Positions 17,474 through 24,989 of a stretch of DNA of 64,000 nucleotides are shown one piece after another. The DNA lies in assembly GCA_031409955.1 (NCBI GenBank), contig JANNYF010000099.1:1-64000 (forward strand). Direction: 5' to 3'. The DNA is from JAFDVL01 sp031409955 (lineage in GTDB: Bacteria > Acidobacteriota > Blastocatellia > RBC074). Each line of letters begins with the position of its first letter. Positions within the stretch are counted from its first letter, which is position 1. Below the pieces are notes generated by a model. The model saw nothing but the letters and a program-made list of their open reading frames with translations. It was not told the DNA's origin and ran no database searches. The position numbers and the translations under genes were made by a program.

Positions 17474-19828
17474 TTATTTGGCTGGCACGTTTTCTTGTCT
17501 GGCTTCCTTCCAAATGGGTAAATCCTGATCAGCCTCTTGCCAAAGGGTGAAGAACGCTTCATACGCTTCGTGTGCTTGCGCCGCCTCGCCCTTCAGCTTG
17601 GCAGCGCGCGCCAGACCGAGTTGCGCCAAAGGGTAGAGCACGGATAACGGCGCATAACCGCGATGCTCCAGAATCTTTTGAAACTCCGCGACGGCTTCTG
17701 CACCACGCCCTAGTTTTAGTGCGGCCTGACCGCGCAGGTATTGCGGCCAGAATTCAGCGGCAGCTTCGTAGCGGGCGGCTGTTTGTAATTGCTCAATCGC
17801 CTGCGCCGCATTGCCGTGTTCCAGCTCAATGGCTGCGCGAATCACCGGCAGCCAGAGTTCATTGATCAGCGTGTCTTCCGGGTAACGCTGGCGCAACTCC
17901 GCCAGGATCGCCTGGGCCTGGTTCGCCTCACCACAGAGCGCGAAGGCAAGCGCGGCGCGGGGTAAGGAAGCGCGACTGCGGGAGAATTGCAAACCTTGCG
18001 CCGCAGCTACCTTCGCCTGTCGATAATCGCCGAAGACCACACCCCGCAGCGCCTGCTCGGTCGCATATTGTGCAGCCACTTCTTTTGTGTCACCCCGCGC
18101 GCTCAGTTCAATGGCGCGCCGCGCGAAGTCCTGTGCCTTACGCCATTGCCCTCCAAAGGCCACAGTACCCGCCTGCCAGTCGAACGCCTTGTACTCATCC
18201 AGCTTACCCTTCGTCCAATCAAGCTGCCGCTGCATTTCCGCCGCGTCATTGCTGATGAAAGCCATCTCGTACAGGTGGTCGTGGAAAAATGTATTATCAA
18301 GCTTTTGCTGAAACGCTTGCGCGAGCAACTCTCTGGCTTCGGCAAAATGGTTTAGGCGGACGAGCGCCCGACCCAGGTGGACGTATGAGGGGGCGAAACG
18401 GGGATTCACGCGGATTGCCTCGCGGCCCTCTGCAACCGCCTGCTCGTATTGTCCGAGATGGTTGTGCATTAGGGTGAGATCGGTAAACCCCGTCGCCTCG
18501 CGTGGGTACAGTTGCTTGAGCAGCGTCAGCACTTCGAGCCGCTTATTAAAATTTCCAGTGGCAAAGCCGTGATAGAAATTGGTGATGCGGAGCTTTTCGT
18601 ATTCACCCACCCGCTCCTTCAGCGCATAGCCTTTTGCGGCATACTCAGCGGCCATCTCCGGTCGGCCCGTAGTCCAATGAACGGTGGACAGGACGCTGTA
18701 AGCTTGGGCAAAGTTGGGATCAAGCTCGACCGCGCGTTTATAAAACGGAATCGCCTCCATCACTCTACCGCCGTGAGAATGCTCAATGCCCACCGACCAA
18801 GCCTTAAACGCCTCCAGCTTTGAAGTCGTGGCCTGTTCCAGCGGCTTATCGAACCGTTGGATTGAGCTGAGCGATTCGCCCAAGCGTTCGCGCAACCGCG
18901 TCGTCGCTTGCGAGAGCGCCCCCAGCACCTGCTCACGGCTGTCGGCTTCGACCTGTGCTTGCGCCAGCGACTCGCCGCTGTGACTGTTGATCGCTTCCAG
19001 CGTGATTGCGTAGTGGCTGCCGAGCGGGGCAATCAAACCGGTGATCAAGGCCTTGATGCTGTGACGTTCGCAAATCTCTCGCGCAAGCTCTGCCGTGACC
19101 CGTGTGCCGGGCGAGCGATTCATCTCCCGCAGCGTCTGTTGCACGCGCGGTTCAGGAAAGAGGTTCAGAAAGAGCGATTGCTGCAACTGAATCGCCAGCC
19201 CCTGCTTGAGCGTTCCATCAAAGATGGCATCGCCTGTCCGGTTCTCGAAGTCAGCCAGCAAAATCGTGTCTTTCTCTGTGAGCGCAGGCTGGTGGGTAAA
19301 GTAGCGTCTCCCGGCCACAGCGATGATGACGAACACAGCGAGTATGCCCAGCGCAAGCAGCAGCCGTTTGTTCCGATGCAGCAGCAAAGCAGGCAGCGCT
19401 GTTGGCTTATCAGATTCTTTCCCCGCGTTCTTCTCTACGGCGAAAAGCTCAAGCGGCGCTGACGGGAGGATGGCAACTGGCGCGGCGCTCGCTGTCAGTG
19501 GAACCCCTCGCAACTCGGCGATGAACCGGTAGCCGCGCTTCGGGACAGTCTCGACAAAGTGCGGCGCAGCAGCTTCATCCCCCAGCGCCTTGCGGATCAG
19601 CGCGATGTTGGAAGAAAGATTCGACTCCTCGACAATCGTGTCGGGCCAGACGGCTTGAAACAATTCTTCTTTTTCCACCAGCCGCCCGTGCCGGACGATG
19701 AGCGCCAGCAACAGGTCAAACGCTTTGGGCGTGAGTGAAATCGTCGCTCCGTCTCGCTGCAGCAAGCGTTCATGCTGATCCAGCCGGAATGAACCAAACT
19801 CGTATATCCCGTTTGTTTGCTGACTCAT
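17474..19828 (-). CDS. Membrane-anchored winged-helix regulator with TPR sensor region
   Basis: 784 residues from ATG 19828, chosen because GGAG lies 6 nt upstream and the paralogues begin at the same point (M-S-Q...Y-E-F-G-x-F-R-L-D). Winged helix at about 8-105, transmembrane helix at about 155-173, then an A-D-F-E-N-R-T-G-D-x-x-F-D-G-T-L-K-Q segment typical of TolB_N-like domains in such regulators, then some ten TPR-like helical repeats to residue ~770. The DNA-binding half is about 80% alike to the neighbouring regulators, while the sensor half differs completely, indicating domain swapping. It is divergent from the M48-like gene at 20080 and is probably its regulator (inference). Confidence 0.88.
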   Translation of the reverse strand: MSQQTNGIYEFGSFRLDQHERLLQRDGATISLTPKAFDLLLALIVRHGRLVEKEELFQAVWPDTIVEESNLSSNIALIRKALGDEAAAPHFVETVPKRGYRFIAELRGVPLTASAAPVAILPSAPLELFAVEKNAGKESDKPTALPALLLHRNKRLLLALGILAVFVIIAVAGRRYFTHQPALTEKDTILLADFENRTGDAIFDGTLKQGLAIQLQQSLFLNLFPEPRVQQTLREMNRSPGTRVTAELAREICERHSIKALITGLIAPLGSHYAITLEAINSHSGESLAQAQVEADSREQVLGALSQATTRLRERLGESLSSIQRFDKPLEQATTSKLEAFKAWSVGIEHSHGGRVMEAIPFYKRAVELDPNFAQAYSVLSTVHWTTGRPEMAAEYAAKGYALKERVGEYEKLRITNFYHGFATGNFNKRLEVLTLLKQLYPREATGFTDLTLMHNHLGQYEQAVAEGREAIRVNPRFAPSYVHLGRALVRLNHFAEARELLAQAFQQKLDNTFFHDHLYEMAFISNDAAEMQRQLDWTKGKLDEYKAFDWQAGTVAFGGQWRKAQDFARRAIELSARGDTKEVAAQYATEQALRGVVFGDYRQAKVAAAQGLQFSRSRASLPRAALAFALCGEANQAQAILAELRQRYPEDTLINELWLPVIRAAIELEHGNAAQAIEQLQTAARYEAAAEFWPQYLRGQAALKLGRGAEAVAEFQKILEHRGYAPLSVLYPLAQLGLARAAKLKGEAAQAHEAYEAFFTLWQEADQDLPIWKEARQENVPAK

Positions 19829-19834
19829 AACCAC

Positions 19835-19925
19835 TCCAGGAATTTTCCAGGAACGCGCTGGGAAATTTCTCGGCCTTTTCCCAGATCGCTCACAGGATTC
19901 CGCGCCCCTCGTTCGCCTATCGTCC
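19835..19925 (-). promoter_or_regulatory. Conserved leader with 11-bp-spaced direct repeat upstream of the TPR regulator
   Basis: Reading the minus strand, TTCCTGGA occurs at 19853-19846 and again at 19842-19835, exactly 11 bp apart. The paralogous gene at 21808-23991 has TTCTTGGA twice with the same spacing at the same place. Further out, GGACGATA occurs 90 bp upstream of the start codon in both leaders. Direct repeats one helical turn apart suit OmpR/PhoB-type winged helices, so autoregulation is plausible. The proximal TGGAG also serves as ribosome site. Confidence 0.5.
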
Positions 19926-20079
19926 ACCTCGCAATGAATTGTTCGTTGTGATCGTAGGCGGATCGTAGCAGTCCCGCCTTTCAAAGCAAACCCCAAATCG
20001 TCACTTTCAGTGCGCAGGCCAGACTCCTGGCTGACCGGGATACGTGTGTCTGCCGCGCGCTGACGGAAAGGCCTGTGTC

Positions 20080-20799
20080 ATGCGCAATCCCATTCTTCGC
20101 TCGTTAAGTTGCATCACCCTTCTTGCTCTCAGCTTGTCACTCTCGGCCCTTGCCAAAACACCAGACGACATCGAACTGGCGCTTACGGCGATTGGCTCAG
20201 GTGCGGCGGCGGAACTCAAAAGCCGCCTCATCACCGACCGCATCACCGTTTTCAATGACGAAGCGCGTGCGCAGGCCATCGCCGCTTTGCCCGCTGCGAT
20301 TCGTGATCACCGCGTTACACAAGGCAAATTGCTGCGCCGCGTCGAACCGCTGCTCGCGCAGGTCTTGCAGTTGCACGAACGAACTCGGCAATCGCAACAA
20401 CCCGCATTGTTTTTGTTTGAGAATGAATTTCCCACGGCGCAACTCTGGCGCGGCTGTGTGCTGCTGGTTTCCACGGGACTGGCCGAGCCACTGTATGATG
20501 GCGAGTTGGCGGGCATCTTCGCGCACGAGCTGAGTCACGCGTATTTCGAGGATGAAATGGCGGCGGCGCAACGACAGCGCGACGCACAAGCCATGCGCGT
20601 CGTCGAATTGAAATGCGATGCCGTCGCCATCCTGTCAGTGAAACTGCTGGGCTACAATCCGGCGCTGTACCTGAAAGGGCTGCAAAGAATTCAGATCATC
20701 AACAAACAGAAAAGCCGGTCGAGCGGCCTCTTTCAATCGCACCCGGAATTGGTGGCGCGCGCCCAGTTTTCCGAGCGCCTCATCAAGTCGTTGGGTTGA
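20080..20799 (+). CDS. M48-like exported zinc metallopeptidase
   Basis: 239 residues from ATG 20080 (M-R-N-P-I-L-R-S), chosen because a clean signal peptide follows (to about residue 24, ending A-L-A); ATG 20044 in the same frame would add 12 unlikely residues. The zinc motif H149-E-L-S-H is followed 27 residues on by E176 in V-E-L-K-C-D, the spacing of M48 peptidases. No other membrane segment is seen, so it is probably periplasmic. It is a paralogue of the gene at 24234 and the fragment at 14872. Its last 62 bp belong to a direct repeat that recurs at 21735-21800. Substrate unknown; it could act on the neighbouring membrane regulators. Confidence 0.8.
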   Translation: MRNPILRSLSCITLLALSLSLSALAKTPDDIELALTAIGSGAAAELKSRLITDRITVFNDEARAQAIAALPAAIRDHRVTQGKLLRRVEPLLAQVLQLHERTRQSQQPALFLFENEFPTAQLWRGCVLLVSTGLAEPLYDGELAGIFAHELSHAYFEDEMAAAQRQRDAQAMRVVELKCDAVAILSVKLLGYNPALYLKGLQRIQIINKQKSRSSGLFQSHPELVARAQFSERLIKSLG

Positions 20800-20803
20800 G
20801 CCA
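20738..20803 (+). repeat. 66-bp direct repeat, copy 1 (3' end of M48-like gene)
   Basis: Bases 20738-20803, covering the last 20 or so codons and the stop of the peptidase gene, match 21735-21800 at 63 of 66 positions. The two copies bracket the HNH cassette, whose first stop codon begins only 5 nt after this copy. Confidence 0.9.
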
Positions 20804-20807
20804 ACGA

Positions 20808-21233
20808 CTATTCCGGCGGATGCAATTTCAGGATGCGGAACGCGGCTCTGAGATTGATCAATTCCGCCCGGTTCAATTGCAACGCCTCAACCGTGGCTCG
20901 TCCTATCGCCGTCAACCCGATGATCAGCTTGTCGTCTTCGCTCCAGGCGAAGTGAGCGGGCCACGGCTGTCGGCGCGGATGGAAAAGCCGGACGGACTTT
21001 CCGGTCAGCGGGTCTGTCCCGTTAATTTTGGCGTGCTTGCGACCATTACACCCAGAGCACGCCAACGCCAGATTGCCGAGCGTGGTCTTGCCGCCGCGTA
21101 CTTTCGGGATGATGTGATCCACGACAAAGGGGCCGGGAGAATAACTGCTTCGGCTACGACAATACTCGCACAATCCCCTGGCCCGCTTGATTACAGCGGC
21201 TTTCAGCTTGGGCGGGATGGTTTCATTTGCCAT
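20808..21233 (-). CDS. HNH endonuclease-type protein
   Basis: 141 residues with a complete HNH core: C22-E-Y-C25, V-V-D39-H40-I-I-P, G-G-K-T, N54-L-A-L-A-C59-S-G-C62-N63-G-R-K. The four Cys should bind structural zinc and the D-H...N residues the catalytic metal. The C-terminal ~70 residues (W-P-A-H-F-A-W...A-T-V-E-A-L-Q-L-N-R) are the extension usual in stand-alone HNH proteins of cyanobacteria and acidobacteria. Its ATG overlaps the end of the upstream partner gene by 11 nt, so translation is probably coupled. It lies within a cassette flanked by 66-bp direct repeats. It may be a mobile or toxin-like nuclease; targets are unknown. Confidence 0.85.
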   Translation of the reverse strand: MANETIPPKLKAAVIKRARGLCEYCRSRSSYSPGPFVVDHIIPKVRGGKTTLGNLALACSGCNGRKHAKINGTDPLTGKSVRLFHPRRQPWPAHFAWSEDDKLIIGLTAIGRATVEALQLNRAELINLRAAFRILKLHPPE

Positions 21234-21639
21234 AAGACGGGGGTTCGATTTCCAACTGCCGCATCAACTCTTCGGGTGGCAGTTTGCGTAATTTCGCAAG
21301 ATCAATAATTGCACGCAACCGCTCCACCCAGAGCTTCTCCACGCGATCCGTCAGGCGCAGCAACTCGGCGTGCTCTTCCTCCGTCAGCATGGCTTCCTCA
21401 ATCTTTTCGTTCAAGGCATCAAGCCGCCGCCGTTGCCGCTCGGATAGCCCTTGATTGATTTTGAGAAACAGGGCTGTCTCTTTTCTTGTGAGACGCTGCG
21501 CCTGCGACGGCGCAGCAGGAACCAGTCTGAGCAGGCTGCGCATGGCTGATTTCACCCGCTCCTGTTCCTGCTTCGGCGCTGTGTTGAAGGCTTCCGCCAA
21601 CTCAGGCTCGATTTGAATGACCGCACTTCTGGTTGACAT
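21223..21639 (-). CDS. Small helical partner protein of the HNH gene
   Basis: 138 residues from ATG 21639, chosen for the strong GAGGAG upstream (M-S-T-R-S-A-V-I-Q-I-E-P). The sequence is predicted mostly alpha-helical and charged, with L-T-x-E-E-H-A-E-L-L-R-L-T-D-R-V-E and a C-terminal L-R-K-L-P-P-E-E-L-M-R-Q-L. Similar small proteins commonly precede HNH genes in cyanobacteria and related genomes (recollection of the pattern, not a database result). It overlaps the HNH start by 11 nt. It could be an antitoxin-like or DNA-recognition partner. No enzymatic motif is visible and the function is unassigned. Confidence 0.75.
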   Translation of the reverse strand: MSTRSAVIQIEPELAEAFNTAPKQEQERVKSAMRSLLRLVPAAPSQAQRLTRKETALFLKINQGLSERQRRRLDALNEKIEEAMLTEEEHAELLRLTDRVEKLWVERLRAIIDLAKLRKLPPEELMRQLEIEPPSYGK

Positions 21640-21734
21640 AAACTGACTCCTCGGTATCTGAGATTTCATCGCACAGTCTAATCACTCAGGGGTATTCTTG
21701 CCAGTCCGTTCATTTCAATCGCGCAAATACCTTC

Positions 21735-21800
21735 CGCACCCGGAATTGGTGGCGCGCGCCCAGTTTTCCGAACGCCTCATCAAATCGCTGGGTTGAGCCA
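21735..21800 (+). repeat. 66-bp direct repeat, copy 2 (orphan M48-like gene tail)
   Basis: This copy repeats the last codons and stop codon of the gene at 20080-20799 with three substitutions, detached from any gene body. Just before it, TTTCAATCGC (21713-21722) also recurs from copy 1, followed here by about 12 extra bases. It ends 7 nt before the 3' end of the regulator gene 21808-23991. It is non-functional as a gene. Confidence 0.9.
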
Positions 21801-21807
21801 GCGCGGC

Positions 21808-23991
21808 TCAGCGGAAGTTTTCCATCAGCATAATGTCGCTGCCGCGCTGATCAAGTTGCGTATAAAGCAACCAACGACCATCGGGAGAAACGCTGATCCC
21901 TGCAATCCCCCGTGGAATTGGTCTTTCAAGCGTTGCCACTTGTGTCACTCGACCTGTAACAAAGCCGAAGAATTCAATCAACGGGCGGGCGGGTGTTTCA
22001 GCCGTGATGAAATAGATGCCCTGCTCCACTACCGCCCAGGAGCGCCACAATCCCGCCTGGTGGTGATCCAAGACCGGAGCTTCTTCGCCCCCCTCCACTG
22101 GAATACGCCAAATGCCGGGCAGGTCGCGGCCTTTGGCGTAGTAGAAGAACTTCCCGTCAAAGGACTCAAAGCCTTCAAACCCACCCTGCTTCGTCACCTG
22201 CGTCGCCGCGCCGCCTGCGGCCGGCTTCTTCCATATCTGCAAACTCCCACTGCTATTCGAGCTGAAATAGATCCACTGCCCGTCACGTGACCAACTTGGG
22301 CAAGAATCTTCCGCAGGTTCTGTGGTGAGGCGCTGCGGCTTGCCACCGCTGGCGTTGACGACATAGATGTCCACATTCCCTTCCGCCAGCGAGTCAAAGG
22401 CTATGCGACGGCCATCGGGAGACCAACGTGGTGTGCCCGTGTTGGTGTGGGCAAGATTGGTCAAGGGGAGCGCGTTGCTGCCGTCGCTATTACACACCCA
22501 GATCTCTCCGCTTCCCGAGCGGTTGGAACCGAAGACGATTCTTGCGCCATCCGGGGAATATTGCGGGTTATCGTCCGGGAAGGTGGAGAAAATCAACCTA
22601 GCTGGCGCTGGGACTCGCTCCTTCGAGCCTGGCAGTTCCAAGCGCCAGATGTTGCTGTCTAACGAGACGCGCGTGTAGGCTAGACGGCTCCCCTGACGCT
22701 GGATGGCTGGATCGTGTAGGACGCTGCCTCCAATTCCCTCCATTCTCTCAGGAGTGCCGTCAGTTGCAGGAATTCTCCATAGTTCCTCCTGAAAATTGCC
22801 TCCGCGAATCGAGGAGAATAAGATTTCGCGGCCATTTGCCGTCCACGTCAGGCCGTGGGTGCGTACCAGATCAAACGTGAGCTGCTTAAGTGCGCCTCCA
22901 GCAACTAGCACAAGATGGATGTCTGATGCCGCGATGCTAATCGAGCGGGCGAAGGCGAGCGTTTTGCCGTCGGGAGAGAAGGCGGGGCTGTCATCGCCAA
23001 CTGCCCCTTTAGGGGGTGCGGTCAGTCTATGCCTTTCTCCGGTCTCAACCACGAGCAGGAAGATGCCGAATGGCTCAGCCCCCGCCATCTTATCCGCGAC
23101 GGCGAGGTATTTCCCATCCGGCGAGAAGCTCAGACTCTGCTTACTGAGTGGCCGATAGGGCCAGGCCTCACCGAGCTTGCGTTCCGCGCCGCCCAGAGCT
23201 GGGACGAGATAGACGCCGCTCTTGACGCCTTCGCGTATGAACGCGATGTATCGGCCGTCAGGCGACCAGACTGGATTGAGGTCAGGAGCAGGATTGATCG
23301 TCAACCGCAGCGGCTCCCCAGCGTCAACCAGTTTGACGTAAATGTCAGGATTATTTTCTTGCTCACCGTCCCAAACGAAAGCGACCTGATTGCCGTCAGG
23401 GGAAAACGCAGGCTGGGTTTCGCTCCCTGGGAAACTGGTGACGGGAACAATCTTCGGCGCAAGGCCGGAGCTTTTGCCTGGCGACTGAGTGAAGAATGTG
23501 TAGGCTCCAAAGGCCATCCCGCCAAGCACGCCAAATACAATGAGCGACACTACCAGCAGCGCGCCTTTTCGCTGACGTTTGGCCGAGTTGGTCAACGGCA
23601 CTTGCCGCACGTCTCCCTCCGTGTGCTGCGCCGCAGCTTCGCCGATCTCCGCCAACTCCGCACGTACCTCCCGCACTTCGGCTACAAAACGATAGCCACG
23701 CTTTGGCACGGTCTCGATCAACTTCAGCCCATTCTCGCCATCCCCCAGCGCCTTGCGGATGAACGAAATGTTGTAGGTGAGATTCGCTTCCTCCACAAAC
23801 GCGTCCGGCCAGACCAGCTTCAGCAATTCCTCTTTTTCCACCAAGCGTCCGTGACGTTCGACCAGCGCCAGCAGCAGGTCAAACGCTTTCGGCGTGAGCG
23901 AAATTGTCGCGCCGTCGCGTTGCAGCAAACGCTCCTGCTGATCCAATCGAAACAGGCCGAATTCGTATAAGTGTTGTGTTAGTTGGCTCAT
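21808..23991 (-). CDS. Membrane-anchored winged-helix regulator with PD40 propeller (CadC-like)
   Basis: 727 residues from ATG 23991, chosen for GGAAGAG just upstream and alignment with its paralogues. OmpR-type winged helix at about 8-105, transmembrane helix at about 143-165, and an extracytoplasmic PD40/TolB-like propeller with many W-S-P-D-G-R repeats. Closest relative in the window is 15329-17440 (same architecture, both ending E-N-F-R). It is divergent from the M48-like gene at 24234, and its 3' end faces the orphan peptidase tail. The conserved leader with an 11-bp-spaced direct repeat suggests autoregulation. The signal is unknown. Confidence 0.88.
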   Translation of the reverse strand: MSQLTQHLYEFGLFRLDQQERLLQRDGATISLTPKAFDLLLALVERHGRLVEKEELLKLVWPDAFVEEANLTYNISFIRKALGDGENGLKLIETVPKRGYRFVAEVREVRAELAEIGEAAAQHTEGDVRQVPLTNSAKRQRKGALLVVSLIVFGVLGGMAFGAYTFFTQSPGKSSGLAPKIVPVTSFPGSETQPAFSPDGNQVAFVWDGEQENNPDIYVKLVDAGEPLRLTINPAPDLNPVWSPDGRYIAFIREGVKSGVYLVPALGGAERKLGEAWPYRPLSKQSLSFSPDGKYLAVADKMAGAEPFGIFLLVVETGERHRLTAPPKGAVGDDSPAFSPDGKTLAFARSISIAASDIHLVLVAGGALKQLTFDLVRTHGLTWTANGREILFSSIRGGNFQEELWRIPATDGTPERMEGIGGSVLHDPAIQRQGSRLAYTRVSLDSNIWRLELPGSKERVPAPARLIFSTFPDDNPQYSPDGARIVFGSNRSGSGEIWVCNSDGSNALPLTNLAHTNTGTPRWSPDGRRIAFDSLAEGNVDIYVVNASGGKPQRLTTEPAEDSCPSWSRDGQWIYFSSNSSGSLQIWKKPAAGGAATQVTKQGGFEGFESFDGKFFYYAKGRDLPGIWRIPVEGGEEAPVLDHHQAGLWRSWAVVEQGIYFITAETPARPLIEFFGFVTGRVTQVATLERPIPRGIAGISVSPDGRWLLYTQLDQRGSDIMLMENFR

Positions 23992-23997
23992 AGCTCT

Positions 23998-24088
23998 TCC
24001 AAGAATTCTCCAAGAAAGCACAAAGAATTATCTAACCCACTTCTCAGCTTTCCCAAAGGACGACTGGGTGGCCTTCCGCGTATCGTCC
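23998..24088 (-). promoter_or_regulatory. Conserved leader with 11-bp-spaced direct repeat upstream of the PD40 regulator
   Basis: On the minus strand TTCTTGGA occurs at 24016-24009 and 24005-23998, 11 bp apart, in the same position as the TTCCTGGA pair of the paralogue at 17474-19828. GGACGATA lies 90 bp upstream of the start in both. A shared T-G-G-G-A-A-A-like stretch between them suggests the leaders are homologous. Confidence 0.5.
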
Positions 24089-24096
24089 GCTGCATA

Positions 24097-24176
24097 AATG
24101 AGCCGAAGAACATTTGCTAATTGATCGGCTCATTCTACGGGAAGGCAGTCACTACAGCAAAGCCACTGCCTTCCCG
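24097..24176 (+). promoter_or_regulatory. Two perfect tandem hairpins in the leader of the M48-like gene
   Basis: AATGAGCCGA at 24097-24106 pairs with TCGGCTCATT at 24125-24134 (10 bp). CGGGAAGGCAGT at 24138-24149 pairs with ACTGCCTTCCCG at 24165-24176 (12 bp). Both are perfect and lie in the divergent gap, 57 nt or more before the peptidase start. They may be an attenuator or operator for the peptidase, or a barrier between divergent promoters. Confidence 0.5.
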
Positions 24177-24233
24177 ACGAACAACAAAATTTTTGCCGTC
24201 AATGCGTCATTGCGGGCGGGAAAGGAAGCGGCT

Positions 24234-24950
24234 ATGTGGAAAGCTGTCGTGGTCGTCGTGTGTCTGGGGCTTGGAGCGTTTGCCAATCCACCAAAGCAAT
24301 CAGAACTGAGCGCCAAAGCGTTGCAGTTTTTCGCGCAGATTGAAGACGCCAATTTCGACGCGTATCTGAAGCGCGTTCGGCTGCCCAAAGTTAACGCCGA
24401 GTTCAAAGCGCAAGTGCTCGCGCAACTGGCCAAAGCAGACATCGTCAAGCCGTCCGAAAAAATGCAGACCAAGCTGGCCGCGCTCACACCTATCCTGCAA
24501 TATCACGAACGCGACGCTGTGCTGGAGATCAAAATCATCAATGCGCGCGAAGCCTTCGTCGGCGTGCAGGGGCGCAGCGTATTGCTCATTTCCGAAAATA
24601 TGCTCCGCCAGCTTTCCATCGAAGAGTTGCAAGCGGTTGTCGCGCACGAACTGGGTCACGAATATTTCTGGGGTGAGTTGATGGAGGCGCGGCAGCAAAA
24701 GCAGCACGCGCTGATGCGGGAAATTGAACTGCGCTGTGACGGCATCGCGGTGATCGCCTTGGCGCGGCTGGGGCTTGAGGCGGCGCATCTGATTTCAGCA
24801 TTGACGGCGATGCGGGCGTTCAATGCGCGCGTGGTGGCGACGGATGTGCGGCCTTACCCGGAGAGCAAAGAACGCTTCGAGTTTATTCGTGCGATGAGTG
24901 AGATGGTGAAGACACGAGATGAGGAAGAGCGAATGATGGCCCGTCAATAA
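24234..24950 (+). CDS. M48-like exported zinc metallopeptidase
   Basis: 238 residues from ATG 24234 (M-W-K-A-V-V-V-V-V), chosen because AAGGAA lies about 8 nt upstream and a signal peptide follows; the frame extends further upstream without merit. H138-E-L-G-H142 and, 22 residues later, E165 in I-E-L-R-C-D provide the M48 zinc site. The rest is helical. It is a paralogue of the gene at 20080 and shares D-G-I-A-V-I-A-L and P-Y-P-x-x-K-E-R with the fragment at 14872. It is divergent from a membrane-anchored regulator, as its paralogue is. Probably periplasmic; substrate unknown. Confidence 0.82.
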   Translation: MWKAVVVVVCLGLGAFANPPKQSELSAKALQFFAQIEDANFDAYLKRVRLPKVNAEFKAQVLAQLAKADIVKPSEKMQTKLAALTPILQYHERDAVLEIKIINAREAFVGVQGRSVLLISENMLRQLSIEELQAVVAHELGHEYFWGELMEARQQKQHALMREIELRCDGIAVIALARLGLEAAHLISALTAMRAFNARVVATDVRPYPESKERFEFIRAMSEMVKTRDEEERMMARQ

Positions 24951-24989
24951 GAAACAATTCGTGAGGGGCACCAAACCGTGCAGCTATCC

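Noticed and set aside
19829..19996. N-terminal extension of the TPR regulator
   Set aside because: Paralogues align from M-S-Q only, and the extension covers the conserved leader repeats.
23029..23970. 313-codon + strand frame opposite the regulator gene 21808-23991
   Set aside because: Arg-rich shadow with no similarity; the minus-strand frame has clear winged-helix and PD40 motifs.
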